A DNA stretch of 64,000 nucleotides, from positions 1-64,000 of the forward strand of contig NZ_QZDT01000019.1 in assembly GCF_009917485.1 (NCBI RefSeq), given 5' to 3'. The translations under genes were made by a program, and so were the position numbers. Below, piece after piece: positions 1 to 8,985 of this stretch. The DNA is from Parablautia muri. GTDB lineage: Bacteria > Bacillota > Clostridia > Lachnospirales > Lachnospiraceae. Each line of letters begins with the position of its first letter. The first letter of the stretch is position 1. A model generated the notes under the pieces. The model searched no databases and was not told the DNA's origin. It saw only the letters and a program-made list of their open reading frames with translations.

Positions 1-222
1 TGCCTTTTTTGACAGCTTCCTCTTTTCTCTGAATTTTCTTACGATTCCCTTCTGATGAATGTACTTTGGGCTTCTCTCCCTCTTACTTCCACCTGAATGT
101 TCCTCTTTGAATTTTCAGGGTTGCATTGCTGTTTATTTGTCAAGGTTCTCGCCTTACTCTATCATTATTACATACTACATAATTTTTAATTTCAGGCATC
201 TGCGAATTTATCACCCGCAACG
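1..222 (-). other. probable rRNA operon leader (16S outside window)
   Basis: No protein gene is visible here. Read on the minus strand, a strong promoter at 229-257 would start transcription near 222 and run to the left edge. The stretch at 126-150 reads GAACCTTGACAAATAAACAG on the minus strand, which resembles the leader and spacer sequences that precede 16S rRNA in Firmicutes. The 16S gene itself would lie just left of base 1. This is inference from the promoter strength and leader-like sequence; no rRNA sequence is present in the window. Confidence 0.45.
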
Positions 223-228
223 AATCTT

Positions 229-257
229 ACTATAACATTACTTCCACATAATGTCAA
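229..257 (-). promoter_or_regulatory. strong sigma-A promoter, outward to the left edge
   Basis: On the minus strand a perfect -35 TTGACA (252-257) and a -10 TATAGT (229-234) are separated by 17 bases. Start of transcription would be near 222. It reads away from the lipoprotein gene and into the leader-like sequence at 1-222. Confidence 0.7.
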
Positions 258-298
258 CACTTATTTTAAAAAATTGTTGAATTTTTTTATATATTAAG

Positions 299-337
299 AA
301 AAAATGTAAAAAGTCTCATAAAATGGGCCTTTTAGAG
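299..337 (-). terminator. terminator after the lipoprotein gene
   Basis: Minus-strand stem CTCTAAAA / TTTTATGAG with a one-base bulge and a 6-base loop, followed by ACTTTTTT. It lies about 25 bases after the stop codon of the lipoprotein gene. Confidence 0.6.
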
Positions 338-359
338 CCGCAGGAAATAATTTATCACT

Positions 360-1094
360 TTAATCCAATGAAATTGTAGCCGAATCATCTACACTTCTCA
401 TCGTCAGCTCCAGGTTTGAAACTTCTGTTTGTTCCTCAGGTATCTCACAAACAAGCGCCAATTCCACGCTTTCTCCCGGTGCAATCGTCCCCTGATAATA
501 GGCCAGGTCGTTTAACAACATTGTAGTCAAAGCATTTTTCTCAATACCATCTGCTGCTATTCTAAATCTTGTTTCCGTTTTTGCAATATCCAAATTCAGC
601 TCTGATCCGGAGGTATTCTCTGCAAGGAATTTTAAAACAAGAAGCTTACTTCCCTCAGTTGCTTCCATTATAAAATAAAGCGCATCTCCCTGCCGCGGAT
701 AAAAATCATCTATCTCATAGCCAGTATATGTAAGCTTTACATTTTCTAATTTTAAGAAGTCCTCCATCGTAACATTCTGAACCTCTGCCTCTTGGGTATT
801 ATCCGTAACAGTTACATCATCCGCACCTGTTTCGTCCTCATTGGCAGACTCCGTGTTCTCATCCTCCGCTATATCCTCAGGCGCTGCCTCATGAACGATT
901 TCATGGACCTGGCTGAGATCAACCAATTTGCTCTGATAATTTTTGTCATGTTCCAATACTACATCTGCTGCATATTCCACAACCAAATCATGTTCCTGTT
1001 CGCTGAGCTCAGGTATCTGATTTCCACAGCCTGCCGTAAGTCCCGTTAAAAGTAAAGCAATTACACCACATGCAATTTTATTTTTCTTCATCAT
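360..1094 (-). CDS. putative lipoprotein with DUF4352-like C-terminal domain
   Basis: A 244-residue exported lipoprotein of unknown function. The N-terminus has basic residues, a hydrophobic stretch and a lipobox ending LTAGC (Cys at about 23), so it should be lipidated and anchored on the outer face of the membrane. Residues 60-105 are acidic and low in complexity, a likely linker. The C-terminal 130 residues look like a beta-rich domain of the DUF4352 / telomeric-repeat-like type, but this is only a resemblance. It starts at an ATG with GAGGGAAG just upstream and follows the multi-pass membrane protein by 64 bases, so the two are probably co-transcribed with the two-component system upstream. 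Confidence 0.65.
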   Translation of the reverse strand: MMKKNKIACGVIALLLTGLTAGCGNQIPELSEQEHDLVVEYAADVVLEHDKNYQSKLVDLSQVHEIVHEAAPEDIAEDENTESANEDETGADDVTVTDNTQEAEVQNVTMEDFLKLENVKLTYTGYEIDDFYPRQGDALYFIMEATEGSKLLVLKFLAENTSGSELNLDIAKTETRFRIAADGIEKNALTTMLLNDLAYYQGTIAPGESVELALVCEIPEEQTEVSNLELTMRSVDDSATISLD

Positions 1095-1158
1095 CTTCCC
1101 TCATTTCTGCGCTGTTTTGATACATAGTAGCGTTTGTGAATACAGCGCACCCACAAAA

Positions 1159-3441
1159 TCAACATTCATCTTTTTTTGCCTCATACTCTTGCGTTCCGGT
1201 CTCCACCCCCACTGATTCCCCCAAGTTATTACTTATTTTTTCCAGTTTTACATATATAAAGGAGATAAGAAGGGCAATGATCCCCACCGCAAAAAACACG
1301 ATCACTCTGTATGCTGCTCCCACCTCTCTGAAATCGTACACAATAAGCTTAAGGCAAACAAAAGCCGCCATCACCAGACCGCATATTCTCTCTTTTTTGT
1401 CAGAAAACTTAAAGCCAACTCCCACGCAAAAAAGTGAGATGACCATAAGAAATATACTGACAATAACCGGTGAGCCATAGTGTCCTGTCAAGGTGAAATA
1501 GGTGAGGAACCCTACCAGAATTAAATATTTTCCTGATAGTTCCATTGAATAGCGCTTTCTAAACACAATTATCATGGCTGCCGCGCCCATAACCATCATG
1601 ATGGAACTCAAAACGTAACTTTGGCAAAACCAGACTCCTAAATAGTATAATAACATAAATACAAGATTAATCCTATTATAAACTTGCTGATTTTTGTCCT
1701 TAAGTCCTGGTAAATGATTGAAAAGCAAAAACAAAATCAATAGAAGGCCGGCACTAACAGGATAAAGCCAGCCACGCCCTAAATCATACTCTTTATAAAG
1801 ATAGAACGAAAACGCACTCCAGCATATAAGTAAAATACTGATTGTAATTACAATCTCGTGGTAAAGATACATATATTTTATTCTCACTGCTGATAAAATA
1901 AGCGCTATGGCAAGCAGCCAGCAATACCATGAATCCATCAGTAAAAATCCTCTTATTCCAACCCAGAAAACAACTATGCAGTCCAGAACAATCATCTCTT
2001 TATGGCCTGCAAAAATTTTTGTAATCAAAAGTGAAACGAGAAGACATAATACAATTTCCAAAGGATAATTTGAAAAGGACCCTAAAAGCAGCACTGTGCT
2101 CACTCCATAGTACAGTTGCGCCCATCTTCTGCCACTGTCCTTTGGCCAAAGCAGAAAAATCACTCCACAAATTGAAATAACCAAAGCTTCCATTATCAAA
2201 TGTACAAACAAGGCCATCTCCGGCTGTCCTTTCACCTCCAAGGCAAAATTCCCCAGCATAAAAAGAAGATAGATATAAATACCATTGACAATACATCCGG
2301 CGGAAAATAGAAAAGTATTTCCCTGTATACATTTTTTCAGACTAAGAATATTTACAAAAGCAAAGGAAGTAATTACATACAATACCCGATAAACAACGGA
2401 TATGTCTTCACTCCATGTTACTCTCATGAAAATAAATGTAAAGACAAGGTTGAGCGCTAAATGGACTATATCTGCCATCGATTGCCCGTTTCGCTTTTCT
2501 GCAAAAACGCTCCATACATTTATAAAAAGCAGCATGGCGGAAATCATCAAAAACTCAAAATCTGTTTGAATGCCCTGCACTGGTAAAAAGCAAATGTAGC
2601 ATCCCATCAACCCAATTATCCGGATTGCTGTGGAATCTTTTTTCCTGCTTAAGAATAACGCACCTACTGCAATCACGAGTGTAATCACCATGGCAGTCAC
2701 ACCATTTATTGTATGCAGCGCAAGATAATTGATAAGATTAGCGGCATAAAGCCCTCCAATTCCTATTCCTGTTATCACATGCCAAAATTTATAAGAAAAC
2801 TGATTGCCCTTTTTCTTCCACAAAATTAGTTGTGATATGATAGTCAAAACAAGTGCAGTTCCATACAGACACAATCCCTGTACCAATCCATTCAAAAAAT
2901 AAAAACCAAATATAACAAAGGCCATCAGCACAAATGCAGCGCCGAGCATACTAAAAACATGCACGCCTACCTTAAACTCTATATTTTTCTTCCGTTCACT
3001 TTCCGCCCTTTTTGCGCCACTGACAGCTGTTATAGATTTCCTCTCCTGGGATTCATGCCGCCAGGTTGACGGTTCCACAACAGGATTGGCAATACGGGTC
3101 AAATTCTGTCCAGATATGGCAGCCACATCCGCTGCTGTCCCGGGTGGTGGATAATCCATTATTTTCTTTTGTTCTATCTGCGCCATCCGTTGTCTGTACT
3201 TATAATAGCTTCGCTGTGCCTCCCTCTCCACCTGTTCTGGAGTAGCCTTCCCGCTCTCCAGATCTTTCATCATCTGTGCCAGGTAACGATCGTAATAGGG
3301 GTCTTTCGACACTTCCATAAGCTGCCGCAGTCTTGCCCTCACATGGGATTTTTGTTCTAAAAGCCCTGCCCTTTGGCGAAGTCTTCTCGCCTCATTCAGT
3401 TCATCTATATTTTGATTCTTCTTTTTGACCAGTTCGCTCAT
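1159..3441 (-). CDS. multi-pass membrane protein, DUF2339-like
   Basis: 760 residues. The first 150 or so are hydrophilic, rich in Arg, Glu and Lys with coiled-coil character, and should be cytoplasmic. The rest is a long series of hydrophobic helices, about 18 or more. The segment near residues 225-285 (GGLYAANLINYLALHTING followed by a run of small helices) resembles the DUF2339 family of large bacterial membrane proteins, whose function is unknown. The gene lies 44 bases after the histidine kinase stop codon and 64 bases before the lipoprotein, so it is probably the middle of one operon. A role in the envelope response sensed by the kinase is a guess from context only. Confidence 0.6.
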   Translation of the reverse strand: MSELVKKKNQNIDELNEARRLRQRAGLLEQKSHVRARLRQLMEVSKDPYYDRYLAQMMKDLESGKATPEQVEREAQRSYYKYRQRMAQIEQKKIMDYPPPGTAADVAAISGQNLTRIANPVVEPSTWRHESQERKSITAVSGAKRAESERKKNIEFKVGVHVFSMLGAAFVLMAFVIFGFYFLNGLVQGLCLYGTALVLTIISQLILWKKKGNQFSYKFWHVITGIGIGGLYAANLINYLALHTINGVTAMVITLVIAVGALFLSRKKDSTAIRIIGLMGCYICFLPVQGIQTDFEFLMISAMLLFINVWSVFAEKRNGQSMADIVHLALNLVFTFIFMRVTWSEDISVVYRVLYVITSFAFVNILSLKKCIQGNTFLFSAGCIVNGIYIYLLFMLGNFALEVKGQPEMALFVHLIMEALVISICGVIFLLWPKDSGRRWAQLYYGVSTVLLLGSFSNYPLEIVLCLLVSLLITKIFAGHKEMIVLDCIVVFWVGIRGFLLMDSWYCWLLAIALILSAVRIKYMYLYHEIVITISILLICWSAFSFYLYKEYDLGRGWLYPVSAGLLLILFLLFNHLPGLKDKNQQVYNRINLVFMLLYYLGVWFCQSYVLSSIMMVMGAAAMIIVFRKRYSMELSGKYLILVGFLTYFTLTGHYGSPVIVSIFLMVISLFCVGVGFKFSDKKERICGLVMAAFVCLKLIVYDFREVGAAYRVIVFFAVGIIALLISFIYVKLEKISNNLGESVGVETGTQEYEAKKDEC

Positions 3442-3485
3442 TCCAATCCTCTATACTTCCAGCTGCCCACAAGTCAAGGCCAGTT

Positions 3486-4955
3486 CTATGACCTTTCCAG
3501 TTCAAACCAGAATTCAACTCCATTTTCATAATTAAGCACGCCATATTCCTGGTTCATGGATTCCATCATCGCCTTTACAATAGAAAGGCCGACTCCGCTG
3601 CCGCCGTATTCTCTTGTTCTTGCTTTGTCCACCTTATAAAATTTTTCCCAAATATGCGGCACGCTTTCCTCTGGTATTGGAATCCCTGTGTTAAAAACAG
3701 AAACCCTCACTGTATTTTCTTTTTGAGTTAATTTTACATCAATTACTTTACTTTCCGCAACATGATTTAATGCATTACTAAAATAATTGTTAAAAATCTC
3801 CTCCACCATAAATTCATCTGCCCATACGTGGATAGGCGGGTAGTTATCCATCTGAAGATTAATTTCTTTTTGCTTACACAAAATTGCAGCAGATTGAAGA
3901 TAATTTCGAATCAGCGCCGTAATGTCAAAGCGTTCCATGGTGACAGTATTATTTCCAAATTCCAGTTGATTCAAAGTGAGCAGCTTTTTTACAATATGAT
4001 TCATTTTGGAGGCCTCATCCACAATCACCTCACAGTAAAAATTTCTGCTCTCCTCATCTTCATTGATTCCCTCCATAAGTCCCTCTGCATATCCCTGTAT
4101 AAGCGCAATGGGCGTTTTTAACTCATGGGAAATGTTGGACAAAAATTCCTTGCGCATTTCATCCGTCTTATTTTTCTTTTCTATGTCTCTTTTTAATTCA
4201 TTATTAGCGCTCTTTAACTCTGATATGGCCGCTTCCAGCGTTCTGGACAGTTCGTTGATATTTTGTCCTAAAAGCGCTATTTCCGTTTTGCTGTTTCCTG
4301 TGTATTGAGCGTCAAAATCCAAATGGCTCATTCGTTCGGAAATTCTGGTAAGCTCCATAATGGGCTCCGTTATTTTACGTGAAACCAGTAAAATAATAAG
4401 CGCACTGAAAATTGCAGAACCAACTCCCACATAAGCCAGGAAACGATTGGCCAGCGCCACACTATCTTTAATACTTTCTAATGGACTTCTGAACAAAAAA
4501 AGATTTCCATTATCCAGAACCCCCCACATGTCCACATACTCAAGCTGTGTTCTCTCATCCAGCTTCATACGCATTTCATAATTTTCCTTCTTCTTCAGAA
4601 GTTTATCGTCAAAATCTCTCTCCCTCTCAAATAAATAGTCCAAAAGCTGTCTGCTCAATATTTCGTAGTCATTCATAGATGTTTTGATGGTTCTTGTTTC
4701 CGTATCCAATAGAATAATATTTATATTATTCTTTCCACATATTTTTTGAAATTCAATATCAAACGCCTCCGTTCCAATGGCGTCCTCATTAGATGCCTTA
4801 TTTACGATGGAATATGCGCTCATCATTGCTTTCTGCTTATTGTTTAAATAGTATTTTTCAAGAAATGTATTATTAATAAACCAGCACAGCAGGATGGTTC
4901 CTGCCATCAGCAGGCCAAATACCAATGCAAATTGTTTTCGTATCGAATATTTCAT
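3486..4955 (-). CDS. two-component sensor histidine kinase
   Basis: 489-residue membrane histidine kinase. A transmembrane helix at about 9-28 and a second at about 172-192 bracket an extracellular sensor region of some 140 residues. A HAMP linker follows (about 193-245), then a HisKA domain with the phospho-accepting His277 in SHELKTP, and a HATPase_c domain with N (FSNALNH), G1 and GSGVGLSIV boxes. It should autophosphorylate and pass phosphate to the OmpR-type regulator encoded 29 bases upstream. The sensor region shows no family I recognise, so the stimulus is unknown. Downstream genes encode a membrane protein and a lipoprotein, which suggests an envelope signal. Confidence 0.9.
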   Translation of the reverse strand: MKYSIRKQFALVFGLLMAGTILLCWFINNTFLEKYYLNNKQKAMMSAYSIVNKASNEDAIGTEAFDIEFQKICGKNNINIILLDTETRTIKTSMNDYEILSRQLLDYLFERERDFDDKLLKKKENYEMRMKLDERTQLEYVDMWGVLDNGNLFLFRSPLESIKDSVALANRFLAYVGVGSAIFSALIILLVSRKITEPIMELTRISERMSHLDFDAQYTGNSKTEIALLGQNINELSRTLEAAISELKSANNELKRDIEKKNKTDEMRKEFLSNISHELKTPIALIQGYAEGLMEGINEDEESRNFYCEVIVDEASKMNHIVKKLLTLNQLEFGNNTVTMERFDITALIRNYLQSAAILCKQKEINLQMDNYPPIHVWADEFMVEEIFNNYFSNALNHVAESKVIDVKLTQKENTVRVSVFNTGIPIPEESVPHIWEKFYKVDKARTREYGGSGVGLSIVKAMMESMNQEYGVLNYENGVEFWFELERS

Positions 4956-4984
4956 AAATCTCCCGCGCTTCCAATCGCTTGCAT

Positions 4985-5662
4985 TTATTCACTCTCGAAC
5001 TTATAGCCCATTCCCCATATGGTTTTAATAAGCTCTCCTCTTTCTCCCATTTTGCTGCGCAGCTTTTTTACATGGGTATCAATGGTTCTGGCATCCCCAA
5101 AGTAATCATAATTCCAGACATGATTCAAAATTTTTTCTCTGGAGAGTGCAATGCCTTTGTTTTCCATGAAATAAGACAAAAGCTCAAATTCTTTGTAGCT
5201 TAAGTCTATAGATTTTCCGTCAATTGTCACACTGTGGGCTGCCTTATCAACCACAATACCACCTGCTTCAAGATTTTCTTCTTTTATAAGCTGGTTGGTC
5301 CGGCGTAAAATAGCCTCCACCCTTGCAACCAATATCTTAGGGCTAAAGGGCTTGGAAATATATTCATCCACGCCAAGCTGGAATCCCTGCAGTTCATCTC
5401 GTTCATCTGATTTGGCGGTAAGCATAATAATAGGCACCTTGGAATATTGCCTTACTTCCCGGCAAACCTCCCAGCCATCCATTTTAGGCATCATCACATC
5501 CAAGATGATAAGCGCAATATCCTTTTGTTCATAAAAGAAATCCAGCGCCTGACTGCCATCCTGGGCCTCTATTACCTCATAACCGCTTTTTACCAGAAAA
5601 TCTTTTACCAGCTTTCTCATTCTGGATTCGTCATCCACCACAAGTATTTTCAATCTTTCCAC
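4985..5662 (-). CDS. OmpR/PhoB-family response regulator
   Basis: 225 residues, the normal length. The receiver domain (1-120) has the acidic pair Asp10-Asp11, the phosphorylation site Asp55 in LDVMMP and the conserved Lys104 in SKPFSP. The C-terminal winged helix (about 130-225) ends with the typical RTIDTHVKKLR and GMGYKF motifs of Trans_reg_C. The start is a GTG with GGGAGG eight bases upstream. It forms an operon with the histidine kinase that follows and probably controls the neighbouring membrane and lipoprotein genes. Confidence 0.92.
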   Translation of the reverse strand: MERLKILVVDDESRMRKLVKDFLVKSGYEVIEAQDGSQALDFFYEQKDIALIILDVMMPKMDGWEVCREVRQYSKVPIIMLTAKSDERDELQGFQLGVDEYISKPFSPKILVARVEAILRRTNQLIKEENLEAGGIVVDKAAHSVTIDGKSIDLSYKEFELLSYFMENKGIALSREKILNHVWNYDYFGDARTIDTHVKKLRSKMGERGELIKTIWGMGYKFESE

Positions 5663-5723
5663 TATTTTGCCCTCCCAACTTAAAATTAATTTTCAGGGCC
5701 AAACGGCTCTTTAGCCTGCCTCT

Positions 5724-6320
5724 TTATTCGTTTGTCTCCGCCTTTTCCCCTGATTCAGCTTCTGGCCCTTCTAAAAGATCCGCTTCCTTTTGCCGAACCA
5801 CTCTTTCCCTGTCTGTAAGCTCCTGCTCCCAAGCTGCGTATTTATTCTCAAGGTTACTTTTATAATTTAAAATATTCGGGTTATTGCTGTTAAGGGAAAT
5901 CACAAACATTGCAATCACAAGAATACATAGAGCTACATTCAAAAATATAGAAATTCTGATGCCCGCATTCCCCTCCTTACGCTTTTCTGGTGTAGTAATT
6001 CTTTGCCTTAAAGCACTGTTCTCACTGTTCGGATTGTGCGTAAAAGTGGCATATACAGGAATCGGTCTTATTTTATCTTCCTCCACATTTAAGTGGCGCA
6101 AATTCTCCTGCATTTTTAGCAAAAAACTCCATCCTACCGGTGTTACAAATATTTTTTCGTCCAAAATCTTATCATAAATAGCTAACATTTTATGTGCGTC
6201 TTCTCTGGGAAGTTTTGTTTCAAAGTACACCTGTTCCTGGTGCTCTAGCTGTGCCTGTTTCACATCATCAAGCGCTGCAAATCGATATCCATATGCAAAA
6301 AATTCTGATTGATCTGACAT
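5724..6320 (-). CDS. uncharacterised single-pass membrane protein
   Basis: 198 residues with the start at 6320, chosen because GGAGG sits at good spacing before this ATG; an upstream TTG in frame has no such site. Residues 1-120 are hydrophilic, one membrane helix lies at about 122-142, and the last 50 residues are Glu-rich with coiled-coil character. I do not recognise the family. It is 61 bases upstream of the response regulator on the same strand, so it may be the first gene of that operon. Confidence 0.6.
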   Translation of the reverse strand: MSDQSEFFAYGYRFAALDDVKQAQLEHQEQVYFETKLPREDAHKMLAIYDKILDEKIFVTPVGWSFLLKMQENLRHLNVEEDKIRPIPVYATFTHNPNSENSALRQRITTPEKRKEGNAGIRISIFLNVALCILVIAMFVISLNSNNPNILNYKSNLENKYAAWEQELTDRERVVRQKEADLLEGPEAESGEKAETNE

Positions 6321-6447
6321 AATAGTCCTCCTCGCCGCTAACATGCCGCAAATTATATGTATGCAAATTATGCTTAATCCACTTTATGTATTATACCTTT
6401 AAGGCAAAACCACGTCAACATGACACTGGTTTCTTTTAGATTTTCCC

Positions 6448-6475
6448 TTGCAATCCTGCCCCACTGTGCTATAAT
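6448..6475 (+). promoter_or_regulatory. tRNA promoter
   Basis: A -35 TTGCAA (6448-6453), a 16-base spacer and a perfect -10 TATAAT (6470-6475) lie ten bases before the first tRNA. It would drive both tRNA genes. Confidence 0.75.
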
Positions 6476-6484
6476 AAATTCCAT

Positions 6485-6558
6485 GGAAGCATAGCTCAGC
6501 CGGGATGAGCGTTCGCCTCACACGCGAGAGGTCATGGGTTCGAGCCCCATTGCTTCCA
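6485..6558 (+). tRNA. tRNA-Val (CAC)
   Basis: Full cloverleaf of 74 bases: acceptor GGAAGCA/TGCTTCC, D arm with GCTC/GAGC, anticodon loop CTCACAC giving anticodon CAC, and T arm ATGGG-TTCGAGC-CCCAT. CCA is not encoded; the discriminator is A. Confidence 0.93.
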
Positions 6559-6590
6559 TTTTGGGGAAATTCATTATTTACATTGTACTT

Positions 6591-6663
6591 GGGGATATAG
6601 CTCAGTTGGGAGAGCGATGCGTTCGCAACGCATAGGTCAGGGGTTCGAGTCCCCCTATCTCCA
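6591..6663 (+). tRNA. tRNA-Ala (CGC)
   Basis: Cloverleaf of 73 bases: acceptor GGGGATA/TATCTCC with the G3:U70 wobble pair that identifies alanine tRNAs, anticodon loop TTCGCAA giving anticodon CGC, T arm with GTTCGAGTC. CCA is not encoded. It follows tRNA-Val by 32 bases. Confidence 0.94.
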
Positions 6664-6895
6664 TTCTATGCTTTCATACTTGCACCTCCCTGTTTTTCCC
6701 GATACAAATTTCCATGAAATATACAGTGCAAGTATCGAATGCAGGCAGGCAAGCTGCATAACTCATGTACGCTCAGCGCAGCAAGTGTGCGAAGCTGCTG
6801 CCATAAGTTTTCTTTTCATATTTTATAAACCAGGCTGCTCAGCAGCATGGTAAGTTTGCTATTACATTGCCTGCATTGGAGTTGTTGACTTTAAA
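6664..6895 (+). other. gene-free stretch with nested inverted repeats
   Basis: No convincing protein gene. The stretch holds several inverted repeats: ACTTGCAC (6678-6685) with GTGCAAGT (6727-6734); ATGCAGGCA (about 6740-6748) with TGCCTGCAT (about 6868-6876); and a GCTGCT-C-AGCAGC hairpin near 6834-6846. It ends at an intrinsic terminator. It may be the tail of the tRNA transcript or a small structured RNA; I cannot assign a family. Confidence 0.35.
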
Positions 6896-6926
6896 AGCGA
6901 TACAAGAAAAGGTATCGCTTTTTTTG
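6896..6926 (+). terminator. intrinsic terminator
   Basis: Perfect 8-bp stem AGCGATAC / GTATCGCT with an 8-base loop, followed by a run of seven T. It would end transcription from the tRNA promoter. Confidence 0.85.
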
Positions 6927-6930
6927 TGCG

Positions 6931-6961
6931 CAAAAAAGGATGCAGCTTTAAAAGTGCATCC
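6931..6961 (-). terminator. hairpin with T-run on the minus strand
   Basis: GGATGCA / TGCATCC stem (6938-6961) with additional inner pairs. On the minus strand it is followed by TTTTTTG, so it looks like a terminator, though no minus-strand gene lies directly upstream of it. It may insulate against antisense transcription. Confidence 0.4.
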
Positions 6962-7106
6962 GCTTTCCATTTTATGCCGTAGATAGTATATAACATACCA
7001 TATTCTAAAATATAAGTCTAGTCTTTTTTTATTCCTTTGCTATACTTTTTTTGTAACCAGGATAACAGCCTTTATTTACAGGCAGCAACAAAAATGGAGG
7101 ATTACT

Positions 7107-8081
7107 ATGATTGAATTTCAAAGCATTTGCAAAACCTATCGTGTTGCAAAACGCCAGGCCGGCTTTAAGAATGCCGTAAAGTCACTGTTTTTCCGAGAGT
7201 ATGAGACCATACGCGCTTTAGATGATGTAAGCTTTTCTATTGCAGACGGCGACATCATAGGGTATATCGGGCCCAATGGCGCCGGGAAAAGCACCTCCGT
7301 AAAGGTGATGTGCGGTATTCTCACGCCGGACAGTGGCATTTGTCGGGTAAATGGAAAGATTCCCTGGCAGGAAAGGGCTGCCCATGTAAAAGACATTGGT
7401 GTAGTGTTCGGACAGCGCAGCCAGCTTTGGTGGGATGTACCGGTAATTGACAGCTTTGAGCTTCTGCGGGATATGTACAAAATTGATGAAAAGCGCTATC
7501 GGCACAATTTAGATGAGCTCACTCAGCTTTTAGACCTTTCTGAACTTTTGAAGACCCCTGCAAGAAATTTGAGCTTAGGACAACGGATGCGATGCGAAAT
7601 TGCAGCGCCGCTGCTTCACGATCCTAAGGTTCTCTTTTTGGATGAACCAACCATCGGACTTGATGCGGTTTCCAAAATTGCAGTTCGGCAGTTTATCCAA
7701 AAAATCAATGCACAAAAGCACACCACCATTGTACTTACCACTCATGATATGATGGATATTGAGGCTTTGACAAAGCGCGTTTTATTAATTGGACATGGGA
7801 AAATTCTTTTAGATGGGAATTTAGATGAACTGAAAAAGCACACTTCCACGGATAAAAAAATAACCGTTAAATACACAGGCAGCACTCCCGCCATTTCCCC
7901 TGGAATGAAGCTTAACGAGTCCAAAGAAAATCAACTGACTATCTCTCTTAATCCTCATATTCTGCCGGTATCTGATGCCATTGCCATAATCGCTGCACAG
8001 ACCGACCTGTTAGATGTTTCCGTTACGGATGTTTCCACTGAGGAAGTGGTGGCCGCCCTTTATAAGGAGTATCAAGTTTGA
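7107..8081 (+). CDS. ABC-2 type exporter ATP-binding protein
   Basis: 324-residue ATPase of an export-type ABC transporter in the cytoplasm. Visible motifs are Walker A GPNGAGKST (about 55-63), the Q loop, an LSLGQRMR signature in place of LSGGQ, and Walker B VLFLDEPTIGLD, followed by the H-loop His in TTHD. The C-terminal 80 residues form the extra domain seen in the DrrA/viologen-resistance subgroup. The start has GGAGG seven bases upstream. The two permease genes follow on the same strand, so this is one transport unit. The substrate is unknown. Confidence 0.88.
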   Translation: MIEFQSICKTYRVAKRQAGFKNAVKSLFFREYETIRALDDVSFSIADGDIIGYIGPNGAGKSTSVKVMCGILTPDSGICRVNGKIPWQERAAHVKDIGVVFGQRSQLWWDVPVIDSFELLRDMYKIDEKRYRHNLDELTQLLDLSELLKTPARNLSLGQRMRCEIAAPLLHDPKVLFLDEPTIGLDAVSKIAVRQFIQKINAQKHTTIVLTTHDMMDIEALTKRVLLIGHGKILLDGNLDELKKHTSTDKKITVKYTGSTPAISPGMKLNESKENQLTISLNPHILPVSDAIAIIAAQTDLLDVSVTDVSTEEVVAALYKEYQV

Positions 8082-8154
8082 AGGTAAACTTCCAAACTTT
8101 CTATTAACGCAGTATTGCAAGCACAGCTTGCGATACAATGCAGGAGGTATCCAT

Positions 8155-8952
8155 ATGAAATCTTATTTATCGCTTTTCCGCATCCGCATGATAAATGGTC
8201 TGCAGTATCGTGCTGTTGCAATAGGTTCTATTCTTACCCGGTTTTGCTGGGGCATTATGGAAATTCTGGCCTTTTTTGCAATCCATGAATCCGGAGAGAA
8301 TTTCGCTATGACCTTTTCCCAGACGGCATCCTACATCTGGATGCAGCAGGCCTTTATCCTAATGTACAATGTGATTGACAACGATCAGGAAATCGAAGCT
8401 TCCATTAACAATGGTTCTATTGCTTATCAGCTGGCCCTTCCCATGAATTTGTACGGGAATTGGTTTACCCAATGTTTGGCTAACAGGCTCTCGCCTACCA
8501 TGTTAAACTGCCTGCCAGTGCTGATATTGGCTATGCTGATTCCCGCCCCATACCGTCTTCGCCTCCCTGACCTGAACACGGTCATACTGTTTCTTGTATC
8601 AACCGTGCTGGCCCTTGACGTGGTAGGCGCTATTGCTGTGCTGATGCATATTACCATGTTTTACACCATCTCACAGCGGGGAATGAAAATCATTGGGCGT
8701 GCAGTCGTTGGCTTTTTTGCGGGCGGCCTGATTCCTCTGCCCTATTTCCCGGAAATTTTTCAAAAGGTGGTAAGTCTATTGCCCTTTGCATCGACTCAAA
8801 GCACACCGTTACTAATTTACAGCGGTTCCCTGACCGGCAAAGACGCCGTATCTGCCATGGGGCTGCAGGTTTTCTGGATAGCTGTTTTAATTACATTCGG
8901 ATATTACGCCATGAATCACACTCTAAAACGAGTCGTGGTGCAAGGCGGGTAA
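8155..8952 (+). CDS. ABC-2 family permease (DUF990 type), first subunit
   Basis: 265 residues with about six membrane helices, matching the ABC-2 permeases paired with DrrA-like ATPases (PF06182). The start at 8155 is chosen because GCAGGAGG precedes it at good spacing. The 73-base gap after the ATPase holds an imperfect hairpin at about 8112-8136 (GCAAGC-ACA-GCTTGC core) that may adjust expression between the subunits. It should pair with the second permease to form the membrane channel. Confidence 0.82.
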   Translation: MKSYLSLFRIRMINGLQYRAVAIGSILTRFCWGIMEILAFFAIHESGENFAMTFSQTASYIWMQQAFILMYNVIDNDQEIEASINNGSIAYQLALPMNLYGNWFTQCLANRLSPTMLNCLPVLILAMLIPAPYRLRLPDLNTVILFLVSTVLALDVVGAIAVLMHITMFYTISQRGMKIIGRAVVGFFAGGLIPLPYFPEIFQKVVSLLPFASTQSTPLLIYSGSLTGKDAVSAMGLQVFWIAVLITFGYYAMNHTLKRVVVQGG

Positions 8953-8985
8953 CAGGAATTCTCCCTGGAAAGGAAACTATCTCTT

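Noticed and set aside
6617-6853. 78-codon open frame starting inside tRNA-Ala
   Set aside because: It starts within the tRNA, has no ribosome site, and overlaps inverted repeats.
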